Shown here piece after piece: positions 1-11,020 of a stretch of DNA of 64,000 nucleotides. Source of the DNA: Polaromonas sp. (GTDB lineage: Bacteria; Pseudomonadota; Gammaproteobacteria; Burkholderiales; Burkholderiaceae_C); the NCBI RefSeq assembly GCF_012927455.1, contig NZ_JABBPE010000016.1, positions 558,001 to 622,000 of the forward strand, in the 5' to 3' direction. Below the pieces are notes generated by a model, which saw nothing but the letters and a program-made list of their open reading frames with translations, was not told the origin of the DNA and made no database searches. How positions within the stretch are numbered: the first letter of the stretch is position 1; each line of letters begins with the position of its first letter. Made by a program: the position numbers and the translations under genes.

Positions 1-1
1 T

Positions 2-685
2 GAGCCCCTGCGCATAGGCGGCCTGACGCCGCTGACCAGCATTGATTTTCCGGGCCGGCTGGCGGCCGTGCTGTACTGCCAGGGTTGTCCGTGGCGCTGC
101 AGCTATTGCCACAACCCCGAACTGCTAGCTGCCGGCGCGCCCACGGCCTCCTCGGCTTTTTCCTGGGCGCAGGTGCTGGCTTTTTTGCAGCGCCGCCGTG
201 GCCTGCTCGATGGCGTGGTGTTTTCCGGTGGCGAGCCGACGCTGCAGGCCGCCCTGCCCGCCGCGCTCGCGCAAGTACGTGCCCTTGGGTTCGAGACCGC
301 ACTGCACAGCGGCGGCATGTATCCGCAGCGGCTGGCCGCGCTGCTGCCGCTGCTCGACTGGGTCGGGCTCGACATCAAGGGCCCGCAGCAGCAGCATGAC
401 GCCATCACGGGCGTGCCCGGCAGCGGGCTGCGCGCCCTTGAGTCACTGCGCCTGCTGCTGGCCAGCGGCGTCGCCTACGAGTGCCGCACCACCTGGCACG
501 CCGGCCTGTTTCCTGCCGACGCGCTGCTCGGGCTGGCCGACGAGCTGGCCGCGCGGGGCGTGACGCACTGGGCCTTGCAGCAGTGCCGGCCAGTCGCAGC
601 GACGAAAGCTGAGTGGTCACTCACACTCGCGCAAACGGAAGCGCTGTCGTCGCGCTTTGCCCACTTCACGCTGCGGCGGGCTTGA
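2..685 (+). CDS. nrdG: Anaerobic ribonucleoside-triphosphate reductase activating protein, 5' end outside window
   Basis: This is a radical-SAM activase that would generate the glycyl radical on the anaerobic class III ribonucleotide reductase. The reading frame is open from the first bases of the window, so the start codon and a few N-terminal residues lie upstream. The radical-SAM triad CxxxCxxC is read at codons 86, 98 and 107 in the context GCPWRCSYCHN, with a further Cys just before it. A glycine-rich FSGGEPTLQ motif follows, which belongs to the SAM-binding part of the family. The length of about 228 residues fits the longer NrdG type found beside nrdD in facultative betaproteobacteria. 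The partner nrdD should lie just upstream, but it is outside the window. Other small radical-SAM activases cannot be fully excluded. Confidence 0.85.
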   Translation, partial: EPLRIGGLTPLTSIDFPGRLAAVLYCQGCPWRCSYCHNPELLAAGAPTASSAFSWAQVLAFLQRRRGLLDGVVFSGGEPTLQAALPAALAQVRALGFETALHSGGMYPQRLAALLPLLDWVGLDIKGPQQQHDAITGVPGSGLRALESLRLLLASGVAYECRTTWHAGLFPADALLGLADELAARGVTHWALQQCRPVAATKAEWSLTLAQTEALSSRFAHFTLRRA

Positions 686-786
686 TTCCATTTCCAGATC
701 ATTCGTACATTTTGTCGGCTTCGCTAGCCGTACGTCTGTACCCCCGTCGCTTCGCCTTCGTGTTCACGAATAATCTGGAAACGGAA
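686..786. repeat. Imperfect inverted repeat element just after nrdG
   Basis: Two 21-base arms at 686-706 and 766-786 are reverse complements at 19 of 21 positions. They enclose a 59-base centre that has its own small hairpin (CGGCT/AGCCG). The element begins directly after the nrdG stop codon. No T-run follows, so it does not look like a simple terminator. It could be a small MITE-like or REP-like element. The rest of the gap to 956 is T-rich, and I see no gene in it. Confidence 0.6.
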
Positions 787-956
787 TAAGACGCGCCCGT
801 CGCAAGCGGCAGTTCGTTCGTTGACTGTTAGTTCTTTTGGCCTGTTTTGCAGCGGGCGCGCGGTTTACACCGGCTTTGTGGCGCCTTTTTGCTTCCTTTT
901 TACTCATAATGCACGACTGTAAATGGTAGTCACATGCCCATGAAAGCGCCTTAGCC

Positions 957-1472
957 ATGGCTTTTTTTGAAGATTTGCGTGTTGCGCAGGAAGGCAGTTT
1001 ATCGCTGGGCTTTTGGGCGCTGCAGGTGTACCGGATGGGGCATTTGCGCTACCGGTTTCGATCCCGACTGGTGCGTTGGCCGCTGGCCGCCTTGCACCTG
1101 GTACTGGCCAAGCTGGCTGAAATGCTGTGTGGAATCACTATCGGTGTTTCGGCCAAGATTGGGAGGCGTCTGGTGATCGAACATTCTGGCGCCATCGTGG
1201 TTCATGGCCATGCCGTGATCGGCGACGACTGCATTATTCGCCAAGGTGTCACCATCGGCAACCGGCGCAGGGACAGGCCGCAGGACGCTCCGCACATTGG
1301 TCACCGGGTGAACATCGGGGCCGGCGCGAAGATTCTGGGCTCCGTGCGCGTAGGTGACGATGCCGAGATTGGCGCCAATGCCGTGGTCCTCGTCGATGTG
1401 CCTGCAGGCGCCGTGGCCGTGGGTGTGCCCGCCCGTATTATTTTGCGAAGCAAAGACCATGACGCCTCTTGA
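957..1472 (+). CDS. Serine O-acetyltransferase-like hexapeptide-repeat protein
   Basis: The 171-residue protein has a short helical N-terminus followed by left-handed beta-helix hexapeptide repeats from about residue 60. Visible motifs are the GITIGVSAKIG and IEHSGAIVVHG turns and the GNRRRD loop, then GAGAKILGSVRVGDDAEIGANAVV. This pattern is typical of short serine acetyltransferases (CysE/EpsC type), which make O-acetylserine. It is shorter than housekeeping CysE (about 260 residues). The 3' end overlaps the glycosyltransferase gene by 14 bases, so the two are translationally coupled. The pairing suggests acetylation in polysaccharide synthesis, and serine may not be its real acceptor. Confidence 0.75.
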   Translation: MAFFEDLRVAQEGSLSLGFWALQVYRMGHLRYRFRSRLVRWPLAALHLVLAKLAEMLCGITIGVSAKIGRRLVIEHSGAIVVHGHAVIGDDCIIRQGVTIGNRRRDRPQDAPHIGHRVNIGAGAKILGSVRVGDDAEIGANAVVLVDVPAGAVAVGVPARIILRSKDHDAS

Positions 1473-2502
1473 AACCGTCCCTAATCCCCTTACCCCGTGC
1501 CACGTCAGCATCATCATCAAGGCACTGAACGAAGAAAATCGCATTGTGGCGGCCGTAGAAAGCGCGCTGGCCGCAGTCCAGGCGACAGGCGGCGAGGTGG
1601 TGCTGGCAGATTCCTGCTCCAGTGACCGCACTGTGGAACGGGTATCTGGCTACCCCATCCGCATCGTGCAACTGGCGCATGCCCATGAACGCTGTTGCGG
1701 CGTCGGCCCGCAGTTGGGCTACCAGCATTCGGCGGGTGAATTTGTTTACATCCTTGATGGCGATATGGAAATGCTGCCAGGTTTCTTGCCCGAGGCACTG
1801 GCCTTTATTCAGGCGCACCCCTCAGTGGCGGGGGTGGGCGGGCGTGTGGTAGAGATGAATACCAGCAGCCTGGAGTACCTGGCCCGCGTGGAGCGGGGCA
1901 TGGGTCACATGCAGGCGGGCGAGCTGGACAGGCTGGACGGGGGCGGCCTGTACCGCAGGACAGCGGTGGAACAGGCGGGCTATTTTTCCGACCGCAATCT
2001 GCATAGCTTCGAAGAATTCGACCTGGCCGTGCGCCTGCGTGCCAAAGGCTGGAAGCTGTGGCGCATTCCCATTGATGCGGTGCATCACCATGGCCATGAC
2101 GCACCGCCCTACCAGCTGCTGGTACGCCGCTGGCGAAGCCGATATATTTGCGGCCTGGGCGAAGTGCTGCGCGCGGCGCGCGGTCAGCCTCACATGGCGC
2201 TGGTGCTGACAGGCGTGCGTGAACTACGCCTGTATGGGGCCGTGCTGGTGTGGTGGTTTGTTCTGCTGGTGATTTTGATAGCGCCCCTGCCCTGGGCGGT
2301 GAGGCTGGGTGCTTTTTTACTGCTGGCGGCGGCGCCTTTTGGGCTGATGGCCTGGCGAAAGCGTAGCGTCAGCAAAGCCGTGTTCGCTGTGTTGTCGTGG
2401 TGCTTTAATGCGGCGGGCTTGGTGCGCGGCCTGCTGGCGTCTCAGCGGTCTGCGCGCGAGCCGGTGGCAAGCATCGAGATTCGCAACACCCCTTTGCGTT
2501 GA
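1459..2502 (+). CDS. Family 2 glycosyltransferase, membrane-anchored
   Basis: The 347-residue protein starts at the ATG at 1459, inside the end of the acetyltransferase gene. It opens with the GT-A fold: SIIIKALNEENRI at about residues 16-28, an ADSCSSDRT loop, and a DGDMEM metal-binding segment. ED-type acceptor residues appear later (SFEEFDLAVRL). The last 130 residues hold about two or three hydrophobic segments (LYGAVLVWWFVLLVILI and following), so the protein is probably held at the inner membrane. Function is inferred to be transfer of a nucleotide-sugar to a polysaccharide or glycolipid acceptor. Sugar and acceptor are unknown, and no other exopolysaccharide genes lie nearby. Confidence 0.8.
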   Translation: MTPLETVPNPLTPCHVSIIIKALNEENRIVAAVESALAAVQATGGEVVLADSCSSDRTVERVSGYPIRIVQLAHAHERCCGVGPQLGYQHSAGEFVYILDGDMEMLPGFLPEALAFIQAHPSVAGVGGRVVEMNTSSLEYLARVERGMGHMQAGELDRLDGGGLYRRTAVEQAGYFSDRNLHSFEEFDLAVRLRAKGWKLWRIPIDAVHHHGHDAPPYQLLVRRWRSRYICGLGEVLRAARGQPHMALVLTGVRELRLYGAVLVWWFVLLVILIAPLPWAVRLGAFLLLAAAPFGLMAWRKRSVSKAVFAVLSWCFNAAGLVRGLLASQRSAREPVASIEIRNTPLR

Positions 2503-2655
2503 TCCGTCAGACCCAATAAATGGTGTCAACGTCCAATTCAATTTAACTACCCGTCTGGATATCGGATTGTGGATCTGTTCGAAATGCGGATCAGGCAACC
2601 AACAGGCTGGTCCGGGTCCTCAATAGCGCAGCCGCGCCGCACAGTCCGCAGCGCC

Positions 2656-4695
2656 TCAACCCGCTGCCGCACATACCTGTAGCACTTCGGCGCCATAAGC
2701 CTCCAGCTTTTTCACGCCCATGCCGCTGATGCCGCCCAACGCTTCCAAGCTTTGCGGCGCGTGCTCCGCAATGGCGCGCAGTGTGGCGTCGTGAAAAATC
2801 ACAAACGCCGGCAGGTTGTGCTCGCGCGCCACTTCGGCGCGCCAGGCCTTGAGCAGGGCCAGCCGTTCCAGCGCGCCGGCGTTGAGCGAGGCTTCGGCCA
2901 GGCCCTTGGCGGACGTCTTGACCGGGGTTTTGCTGCCGCGCCTGGGCCGCTCGCCCTTGCTGTCAAGCGCCTGCTGGCGCAGCAGCACGCTGACTTCACC
3001 TTTGAGTACTTGGCGAGCGTCAGGCAGCAGTTGCAGCGTGTTGAAGGCCTCGGCGTTGACGCGCACCATGTTTTTAGCAATCAGCTGGCGCAGCACGCCG
3101 CGCCACTGCGCCTCGGCCAGGTCGGCGCCAATGCCAAAGGTTGAGAGTGCGTCGTGGCCGTATTGCGCGACTTTTTCGGTGGCCTTGCCGCGCAGGATGT
3201 CCATCAGGTGACCGGCGCCAAAGCTGATGCCGCTGGCCTGCTGCACGCGGTAGATGCAGCTGAGCATCTTGCGCGCCGCCTCGGTCGCGTCCCACACTGC
3301 CGGCGGGCTTAGACAGTTATCGCAATTCACGCACCTGGCCCCCACGCTCCCCACTTCGTGTGGTTCGCTGCCCCCCGAGGGGGCGCTGCGCCTGCGGCCC
3401 GGCAAAGCCGGTTCCGCAGCCCCGGCTGGCGAAGAATGCTTTTCGGTGAAAAGTTGCTGGGCGTCCTCGCCACCAAGTTTCTCACCGAAATAGCGGAGCA
3501 AGGCCACACGCCGGCATTGCGTGCTCTCGGCCAGACTCAACAGCGCGTCGAGCTTGCCGCGCATCACCTGCTTGAACTCTTCGCTGGCGACCTCGCTGGT
3601 GTCGATCATGCGGCGCTGGTTCACCACGTCCTGCAGGCCGTAGACCATCCAGGCGTCGGCGGGCAGCCCGTCGCGGCCAGCCCGTCCAGTTTCCTGGTAG
3701 TAGCCTTCAATGTTTTTTGGCATGTCCAGATGCGCGACAAAACGCACGTCGGGCTTGTCGATACCCATGCCGAAGGCAATCGTCGCCACCATCACCATGC
3801 CGTCTTCGCGCAAAAAGCGGTCTTGCCGCTGCTGGCGCAGCTTGGCGTCGAGCCCGGCGTGGTAGGCCATGGCCTTGACACCAGCGCCCTGCAGCGTGAT
3901 CGCGATTTCTTCCACGCGCTTGCGTGACTGGCAATAAACGATGCCGGCTTCGCCGTCGTGCTCGGTTTCGACAAAGCGCAGCAGCTGGCGCGTGGCGTCG
4001 GTTTTTTCGACGATGGTGTAGCGGATGTTGGGCCGGTCAAAGCTGCTGACAAACTCGCGCGCCTCCTCTAACTTGAGCCGCTCGACCATGTCCTGGCGCG
4101 TCAGGTGATCGGCCGTTGCCGTCAGCGCCATGCGCGGCACGTCGGGGAAGGTCTCGTGCAGCAGACTTAAAGAGCGGTATTCGGGCCGGAAGTCGTGGCC
4201 CCACTGGCTCACGCAATGCGCCTCGTCAATCGCAAAAAGGCTCAGCAGACCGCGCTCGTGCAGTGACGCCAGCAGGCCCTTCATGCGCGGCGTGTTGATG
4301 CGCTCGGGCGCGGCGTAAAGCAGTGTCAGCTCGTTGCGCAGCAGCTGCTTTTCCAGCGCGCTGCTTTCTTCAAAGCTTTGCGTCGAGTTCAGGAACGCCG
4401 CCGAGACGCCGGCTTCGAGCAACGCGCCGACCTGGTCGTGCATCAGCGCGATCAGCGGCGAGATCACGATGGTCACGCCGTGGCCGGCGTTTTGCCGGAC
4501 TATGGCCGGGATCTGGTAGCACAGCGACTTGCCGCCGCCAGTCGGCATCAGCACCAACGCATCGCCCCCTTGCACTACATGCTCGACGATGGCTTGCTGC
4601 GGGCCGCGAAAGCTGCTGTAGCCAAAAACCTGGCCAAGCACGTCCAGCGGCGTGGCCTGGAGCGAAAGAGTGGGTGAAGAGGGCGGAGAGGACAA
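2656..4695 (-). CDS. recQ: ATP-dependent DNA helicase RecQ with an inserted loop in the zinc domain
   Basis: A 3'-5' superfamily-2 helicase of DNA repair, 679 residues. The Walker A motif [12 protein letters not shown] is at residues 50-61 and the DEAH box with the RecQ loop ([17 protein letters not shown]) at 157-173. Helicase motif VI reads [10 protein letters not shown]. The zinc site is C394 plus C455, C458 and C461, and a C-terminal HRDC domain runs from about residue 600 to 675. In ordinary RecQ proteins the first zinc Cys is about 16-25 residues from the next. Here about 43 residues (411-453, rich in Gly, Pro, Arg and Ser) intervene. That stretch is encoded by a copy of a dispersed palindromic repeat (see 3334-3470). 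The frame stays open, so the gene may be functional. Confidence 0.93.
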   Translation of the reverse strand: MSSPPSSPTLSLQATPLDVLGQVFGYSSFRGPQQAIVEHVVQGGDALVLMPTGGGKSLCYQIPAIVRQNAGHGVTIVISPLIALMHDQVGALLEAGVSAAFLNSTQSFEESSALEKQLLRNELTLLYAAPERINTPRMKGLLASLHERGLLSLFAIDEAHCVSQWGHDFRPEYRSLSLLHETFPDVPRMALTATADHLTRQDMVERLKLEEAREFVSSFDRPNIRYTIVEKTDATRQLLRFVETEHDGEAGIVYCQSRKRVEEIAITLQGAGVKAMAYHAGLDAKLRQQRQDRFLREDGMVMVATIAFGMGIDKPDVRFVAHLDMPKNIEGYYQETGRAGRDGLPADAWMVYGLQDVVNQRRMIDTSEVASEEFKQVMRGKLDALLSLAESTQCRRVALLRYFGEKLGGEDAQQLFTEKHSSPAGAAEPALPGRRRSAPSGGSEPHEVGSVGARCVNCDNCLSPPAVWDATEAARKMLSCIYRVQQASGISFGAGHLMDILRGKATEKVAQYGHDALSTFGIGADLAEAQWRGVLRQLIAKNMVRVNAEAFNTLQLLPDARQVLKGEVSVLLRQQALDSKGERPRRGSKTPVKTSAKGLAEASLNAGALERLALLKAWRAEVAREHNLPAFVIFHDATLRAIAEHAPQSLEALGGISGMGVKKLEAYGAEVLQVCAAAG
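3334..3470 (-). repeat. Dispersed repeat (family B) inserted in frame inside recQ
   Basis: The core GCCCCCCGAGGGGGC (3370-3384) is palindromic. Read on the minus strand it is followed by a GCGAACCACACGAAGTG segment and then GCGTGGGGG. The same order (core, ACACGCAGTG, GGCGTGGGGG) is present at 34071-34110 on the plus strand. In recQ it replaces a short loop between two zinc ligands and keeps the frame. The outer limits are approximate, taken from where RecQ-like sequence stops and resumes. Confidence 0.75.
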
Positions 4696-4735
4696 AAGGA
4701 AAACCCAAAAAGTCAGTGTCAGCGGGAAATATTAA

Positions 4736-4802
4736 TGCTATGAATATAATAGCTGTTTACGCCCGTATTCATTGGGCTAGAGGCCTATTTGACACCTAAA
4801 AC
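4736..4802 (+). repeat. Dispersed repeat family A, copy between recQ and the rhodanese relic
   Basis: This copy shows the family hallmarks in order: GCTAT followed closely by ATAGCTG, then TTACGCCCGTATT, TTGGGCTAGAGG, and a tail TATTTGAC-CCTAAA. GCTAT/ATAGC and GCCC/GGGC form two nested small dyads. Other copies are listed at 8827, 23257, 28211, 30764, 42661, 46888, 47319, 54867, 57740 and 61395. Confidence 0.85.
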
Positions 4803-4804
4803 GG

Positions 4805-5179
4805 CTACATCTGCTCCCACGGCAGGCCATCAAAGCGCCAGCCCGCCAGCGCGCCAGCGCGGAGCGCCGAAACTGCTCGTCCAGTTCGCCTTCTAAGCCG
4901 TGCACCACATGCTGCACATCGGAAAACCCGGCCGCGCTTGCCGGAGCGGCAAATCAGCAGCGGCACCGGCTGGCTTTTGCCGCCGGCCTCGCGCGCCACG
5001 GTCGCGGCAAACTTCTGCGCGTCGGGCTGCAGGTCGGGGTACTCGTACCAAGGCAGGTTGACCACGCCTGGCGGGCGGCCCACGTACAGCGGTTCAATTT
5101 CCATGCGCACGTCAACAAACAGGCTGTCGGGGTAGGCCTGCAGCCAGATCCAGGCGTCTCGGGGTTGAAGGTTTTTCAT
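4805..5179 (-). pseudogene. Rhodanese-like sulfurtransferase, internally deleted with two compensating frameshifts
   Basis: The N-terminal 80 residues are a normal single rhodanese domain. They include FVDVRMEIE and a catalytic-loop sequence LLICRSGKR with the active-site Cys. After that the reading frame gives an Arg-rich sequence that does not belong to the family. Reading another frame restores a rhodanese C-terminus (GFSDVQHVVHGLEGELDEQF). A return to the first frame gives the usual ending GWRFDGLPWEQM. The first shift fits a deletion just after SGKR. The second fits a tandem duplication of the octamer GCGCTGGC near 4848-4863. The gene is probably inactive, or makes a protein with a scrambled middle. 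Confidence 0.75.
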
Positions 5180-5350
5180 GAGGGATGCAAGCGAAGGGCC
5201 CTATTGTCGGGGAAACGTCAAAGCGCCCGGGCTCCCTCACCGGGAGGCTGCGCTCTGGCTACCGCGCAGGCGAATTCATCCAGGGGTGCGGCCCCTTACA
5301 AAATGGGCCGGCGACCCTGGCGGATAAGGCAGCCGTCCTAAAATGGCTTT

Positions 5351-6418
5351 ATGAAGCAGACTCCTTACACCCGCGGCCAACAGCTCCCAGCCATTTTGGC
5401 GCAACGCATTGCCATTCTCGACGGCGCCATGGGCACCATGATCCAGCGCTTTAAGCTCAACGAAGCGCAGTACCGCGGAGCTGGGTACGCTGGACCTGGC
5501 GGTCAAGCTCAGCGCTTCAAGGACTTTCACAAGGACGTCAAAGGCAACAACGAGCTGCTCAGCCTGACGCGCCCGGACGTGATTCAGGACATCCATGAAA
5601 GCTACCTGGCCGCCGGTGCCGACCTGATCGAAACCAACACCTTTGGCGCCACCAGTGTCGCGCAGGCCGACTACGACATGGCCGATCTGGCGGTCGAAAT
5701 GAATTACGCGTCGGCGCGCATTGCCAGGCAGGCTTGCGACAAGTTTTCAAGCCCTGAGAAACCGCGCTTTGTCGTCGGCGCCCTGGGTCCTACGCCCAAA
5801 ACTGCCAGCATCAGCCCCGACGTCAACGACCCGGGCGCACGCAACACCAGCTTTGAAGAGCTGCGAAAGGCCTACTACGCGCAGACCGAGGCGCTGGTCA
5901 AGGGAGGCAGCGATGTCCTGCTGGTCGAAACAATTTTTGACACGCTCAACGCCAAGGCGGCACTGTTTGCGATTGACGAGTACTTCGACAACTCCGGCGA
6001 GCGCCTGCCGCTCATCATCAGCGGCACCGTTACCGACGCCTCGGGCCGTATCCTGAGCGGCCAGACCGTCACCGCCTTCTGGCACAGCGTGCGCCACGCC
6101 CAGCCGCTGGCCGTCGGCCTGAATTGCGCGCTGGGCGCGACGCTGATGCGCCCCTATATCCAGGAGCTGGCGCGCGTGGCCGGTGACACCTTTATCAGCT
6201 GCTACCCCAACGCCGGCCTGCCCAATCCCATGAGCGACACCGGCTTTGACGAAACACCCGAGGTCACCTCGCGGCTGCTGCGCGAGTTTGCCGCCGAAGG
6301 GCTAGTCAATATCGTGGGTGGCTGCTGCGGCACCACGCCCGAGCATATTGGCGCGATCCACCTGGCGGTGCAGCCGATGGCACCGCGTCAGCGCGGTTTT
6401 TACCGGGAAGCAGCTTGA
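5351..6418 (+). CDS. metH1: Methionine synthase, homocysteine-binding module as a separate protein
   Basis: This 355-residue protein corresponds to the N-terminal homocysteine S-methyltransferase domain of cobalamin-dependent MetH. It would bind and activate homocysteine with zinc. The conserved start [11 protein letters not shown] is at about residues 22-32. The zinc ligands are the Cys of GLNCALG and the CC pair of [10 protein letters not shown] near residue 326. The protein ends right after this domain, so the folate, B12 and SAM domains are supplied by the next gene 175 bases downstream. Compared with E. coli MetH there are about ten extra residues between YRG and RFKDF (positions 5478-5510). 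Splitting MetH into two genes is common in Burkholderiales. The symbol metH1 is a label of convenience. Confidence 0.9.
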   Translation: MKQTPYTRGQQLPAILAQRIAILDGAMGTMIQRFKLNEAQYRGAGYAGPGGQAQRFKDFHKDVKGNNELLSLTRPDVIQDIHESYLAAGADLIETNTFGATSVAQADYDMADLAVEMNYASARIARQACDKFSSPEKPRFVVGALGPTPKTASISPDVNDPGARNTSFEELRKAYYAQTEALVKGGSDVLLVETIFDTLNAKAALFAIDEYFDNSGERLPLIISGTVTDASGRILSGQTVTAFWHSVRHAQPLAVGLNCALGATLMRPYIQELARVAGDTFISCYPNAGLPNPMSDTGFDETPEVTSRLLREFAAEGLVNIVGGCCGTTPEHIGAIHLAVQPMAPRQRGFYREAA

Positions 6419-6483
6419 GCACAAGCGCCGCCGCAATGGCCCATCCGCAACGGGTTTTTCGGAGTGCTACTAAAATGTCATTT

Positions 6484-6573
6484 GCCCAAGGAGCGTTGCA
6501 GCGAAACACACCGTTTCGTCAGGCTTGGGTAAACAGCGGTTTCACCTGAAGCCCGTTGGCAACGACGCTCACC
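6484..6573 (+). promoter_or_regulatory. S-adenosylhomocysteine (SAH) riboswitch
   Basis: The RNA matches the SAH aptamer in order. The P1 strand CCCAAG (6485-6490) pairs with CTTGGG (6524-6529). The conserved GGAGCGTTGCA segment follows at 6490-6500, then a variable hairpin CGAAAC/GTTTCG (6502-6507 with 6513-6518). CAGGCTTGG comes next, and the 3' strand AACGACGCTCA is at 6561-6571. GAGCG (6491-6495) pairs with CGCTC (6566-6570). The aptamer ends about 20 bases before the start codon of the second metH gene. SAH accumulation should switch on remethylation of homocysteine, which is the established role of this class. Confidence 0.92.
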
Positions 6574-6589
6574 TTTGATCCAAGGTGAG
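6569..6589 (+). promoter_or_regulatory. Shine-Dalgarno-sequestering hairpin of the SAH riboswitch
   Basis: CTCACCTT (6569-6576) is perfectly complementary to AAGGTGAG (6582-6589), which carries the ribosome-binding site for the ATG at 6593. The first two bases of the anti-SD strand (6569-6570) are also the last bases of the aptamer pairing CGCTC. Ligand binding and SD sequestration are therefore mutually exclusive at the base of the stem. This predicts translational activation by SAH. The pairing is seen directly; the switching is inference. Confidence 0.8.
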
Positions 6590-6592
6590 TAC

Positions 6593-9400
<2,808 letters not shown>

Positions 9401-9530
9401 AGCGGCGGGCTGGCTATTTGTAACAATGACGCCCTTTATTTACCGTCTGTTAACCAGCCACTTGGTGGCGGCTGTGTACCGCTGAGGCTATTCGCGCGTT
9501 CGAAGAGTTCAAGGGTAAAGGACTCACAAC

Positions 9531-10397
9531 ATGACCGCTTCAATTGACAATCTCCCGCCGGGCCAGCAGTCCCTATCATCTGCCTCCGCCACCAAACCCT
9601 TGTGGGCCGCCGTGGGCATTCTCGGTTTCGCCGTGCTGGCGATGGGCGGCACCATGCTTTACAACCAGCGCGCGCCGGCGCCTGCGGCCAGCGTGGCGGC
9701 ACTGACGTCGCCCACGCCTGCCGTGCCCGCAGCTTCCCTGGCGCCATCCCAAGGTGCGGGCGCGCAGTTTCCGGCCGCTGCCGGGATTTCAGCGGCGCCT
9801 GCCACGGCTGCAGACGATCTGATTGAAAAACCGTCGGTCGCACCGGCCAAGCCGGCGCCCGTTCCTGCCCGCAAGGTCGTCAAGCCCGTGCATAAAGAGA
9901 CGCCGGCCCCAAGCTACTCAGCCGCAACGTCATCAGCCTACCCGGGCGCGTCGCGCGCGCCTTCCTATTCGCCAGCGCCGGTCTGCGGGGTCTGCGGTTC
10001 GGTCGAATCGGTTACGCCGGTTGAGCGTTCCAGCAAAGCGCCCGGCGTCGGCGTGGGGGCGGTCGCGGGCGGTGTGCTCGGCGCGGTGCTCGGCAACCAG
10101 GTCGGCCATGGCAACGGCCGCACGGCTGCCACCGTTCTAGGCGCGGTCGGCGGCGGCTTCGCCGGCAATGCGATTGAGGGAAAAATCCGCAAGGAAACGG
10201 TCTACCAGGTGAGCGTGCGCATGGAAGATGGCTCGCGCCGCAGCGTCGAACTGGCGCGTGCCCCCCCTGTCGGTAGCCAGGTCACCGTCGCTGGCGCGGC
10301 GCTGCGCACGCGCGATGGCGTGAGCTACGGTCCTAAGCCGCCGCCTGCGCCGGTCAGCGCGCAGCCGGCGTTTTCACCCGAATACCAGGGCCGTTAA
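9531..10397 (+). CDS. Glycine zipper 2TM domain protein
   Basis: This 288-residue envelope protein has one hydrophobic segment near residues 23-43 (LWAAVGILGFAVLAMGGTML), so it is probably a membrane-anchored or signal-anchored protein. A long Ala/Pro-rich linker follows. A glycine-zipper segment starts at about residue 180 (GAVAGGVLGAVLGNQVGHG and GAVGGGFAGNAIEG), as in the Rickettsia 17-kDa antigen-like family. A short CGVCGS motif precedes the zipper. The C-terminal 60 residues look like a small beta domain. Such proteins are usually linked to outer-membrane or envelope integrity. The exact role is unknown and there is no operon partner. Confidence 0.75.
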   Translation: MTASIDNLPPGQQSLSSASATKPLWAAVGILGFAVLAMGGTMLYNQRAPAPAASVAALTSPTPAVPAASLAPSQGAGAQFPAAAGISAAPATAADDLIEKPSVAPAKPAPVPARKVVKPVHKETPAPSYSAATSSAYPGASRAPSYSPAPVCGVCGSVESVTPVERSSKAPGVGVGAVAGGVLGAVLGNQVGHGNGRTAATVLGAVGGGFAGNAIEGKIRKETVYQVSVRMEDGSRRSVELARAPPVGSQVTVAGAALRTRDGVSYGPKPPPAPVSAQPAFSPEYQGR

Positions 10398-10441
10398 GGA
10401 TGGACTGACGTCGAAGAAACGTCGTCTGCAGGCCGCCTGTC

Positions 10442-11020
10442 TCAGAACTCGTAGGATGTCTGCAGGATCAGCAGGCCTGAGCCCTTGTCCGACCTGAAAT
10501 TGGTCCGGTAGATGTAAACCAGGTTCAATCCCAGTTTGCTTGCCAGGTGGCGTAGCGTGACGGTCGGTCCGAGGTAAGGGGTCAGGTGACGGGGGCCGTT
10601 CCAGGACCAGTATTTGTAAGCCAGGCCGGCTACCACCCCAGCGCGTAACTCCATCCCGAAAGCCGTTCCCACCTCTCGGGTCAGCGCGACCGTGGCAAAC
10701 ACGGCCGCCGCGTTGTAGCTGTCCTTGAGAACGCTGGCACCCACGGCGCGCTCCCACTGGGGGGCGGCCAACAGGTCAGCGCGTTGCTCCAGTCCCAGGC
10801 CGATATTATTTTCGTTGTACGGGCGGTTGGCGCTGGTTCGGCGCTGATGGCGACTGACTGCGGGGCCGGTCAAGGCATAGGACACGGTTGACGGCTCGAC
10901 CGCCAGCCAGAATCCGGAGGCCGGGGCCTCCTCTGCCTGGACTGCGTGGGTAAAAATGGTGGCGCTCAGCAGGACGGCGATGGCGAGCTTTGCGCGCAGT
11001 GGAGTAAAGGCGGTTTTCAT
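10442..11020 (-). CDS. Putative outer-membrane beta-barrel protein
   Basis: The start is taken at the ATG at 11020; a TTG two codons upstream is also in frame. The first 30 residues form a signal peptide with a likely cleavage after AVQA. The mature part of about 165 residues alternates polar and hydrophobic residues (FWLAVEPSTVSYAL, GMELRAGVVAGLAYKYWSW, LGLNLVYIYRTNF). It ends in TSYEF, a terminal Phe typical of outer-membrane barrels. The size would suit an eight-stranded barrel such as the PagP or OmpW classes, but I cannot assign a family. It lies downstream of the PKS gene on the same strand, across a 408-base gap, so co-transcription is possible but unproven. Confidence 0.55.
   Translation of the reverse strand: MKTAFTPLRAKLAIAVLLSATIFTHAVQAEEAPASGFWLAVEPSTVSYALTGPAVSRHQRRTSANRPYNENNIGLGLEQRADLLAAPQWERAVGASVLKDSYNAAAVFATVALTREVGTAFGMELRAGVVAGLAYKYWSWNGPRHLTPYLGPTVTLRHLASKLGLNLVYIYRTNFRSDKGSGLLILQTSYEF

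Noticed and set aside
5180..5350. A second SAH riboswitch upstream of the homocysteine module
   Set aside because: No GGAGCG-CAGGC-CGCTC order can be found in this stretch.
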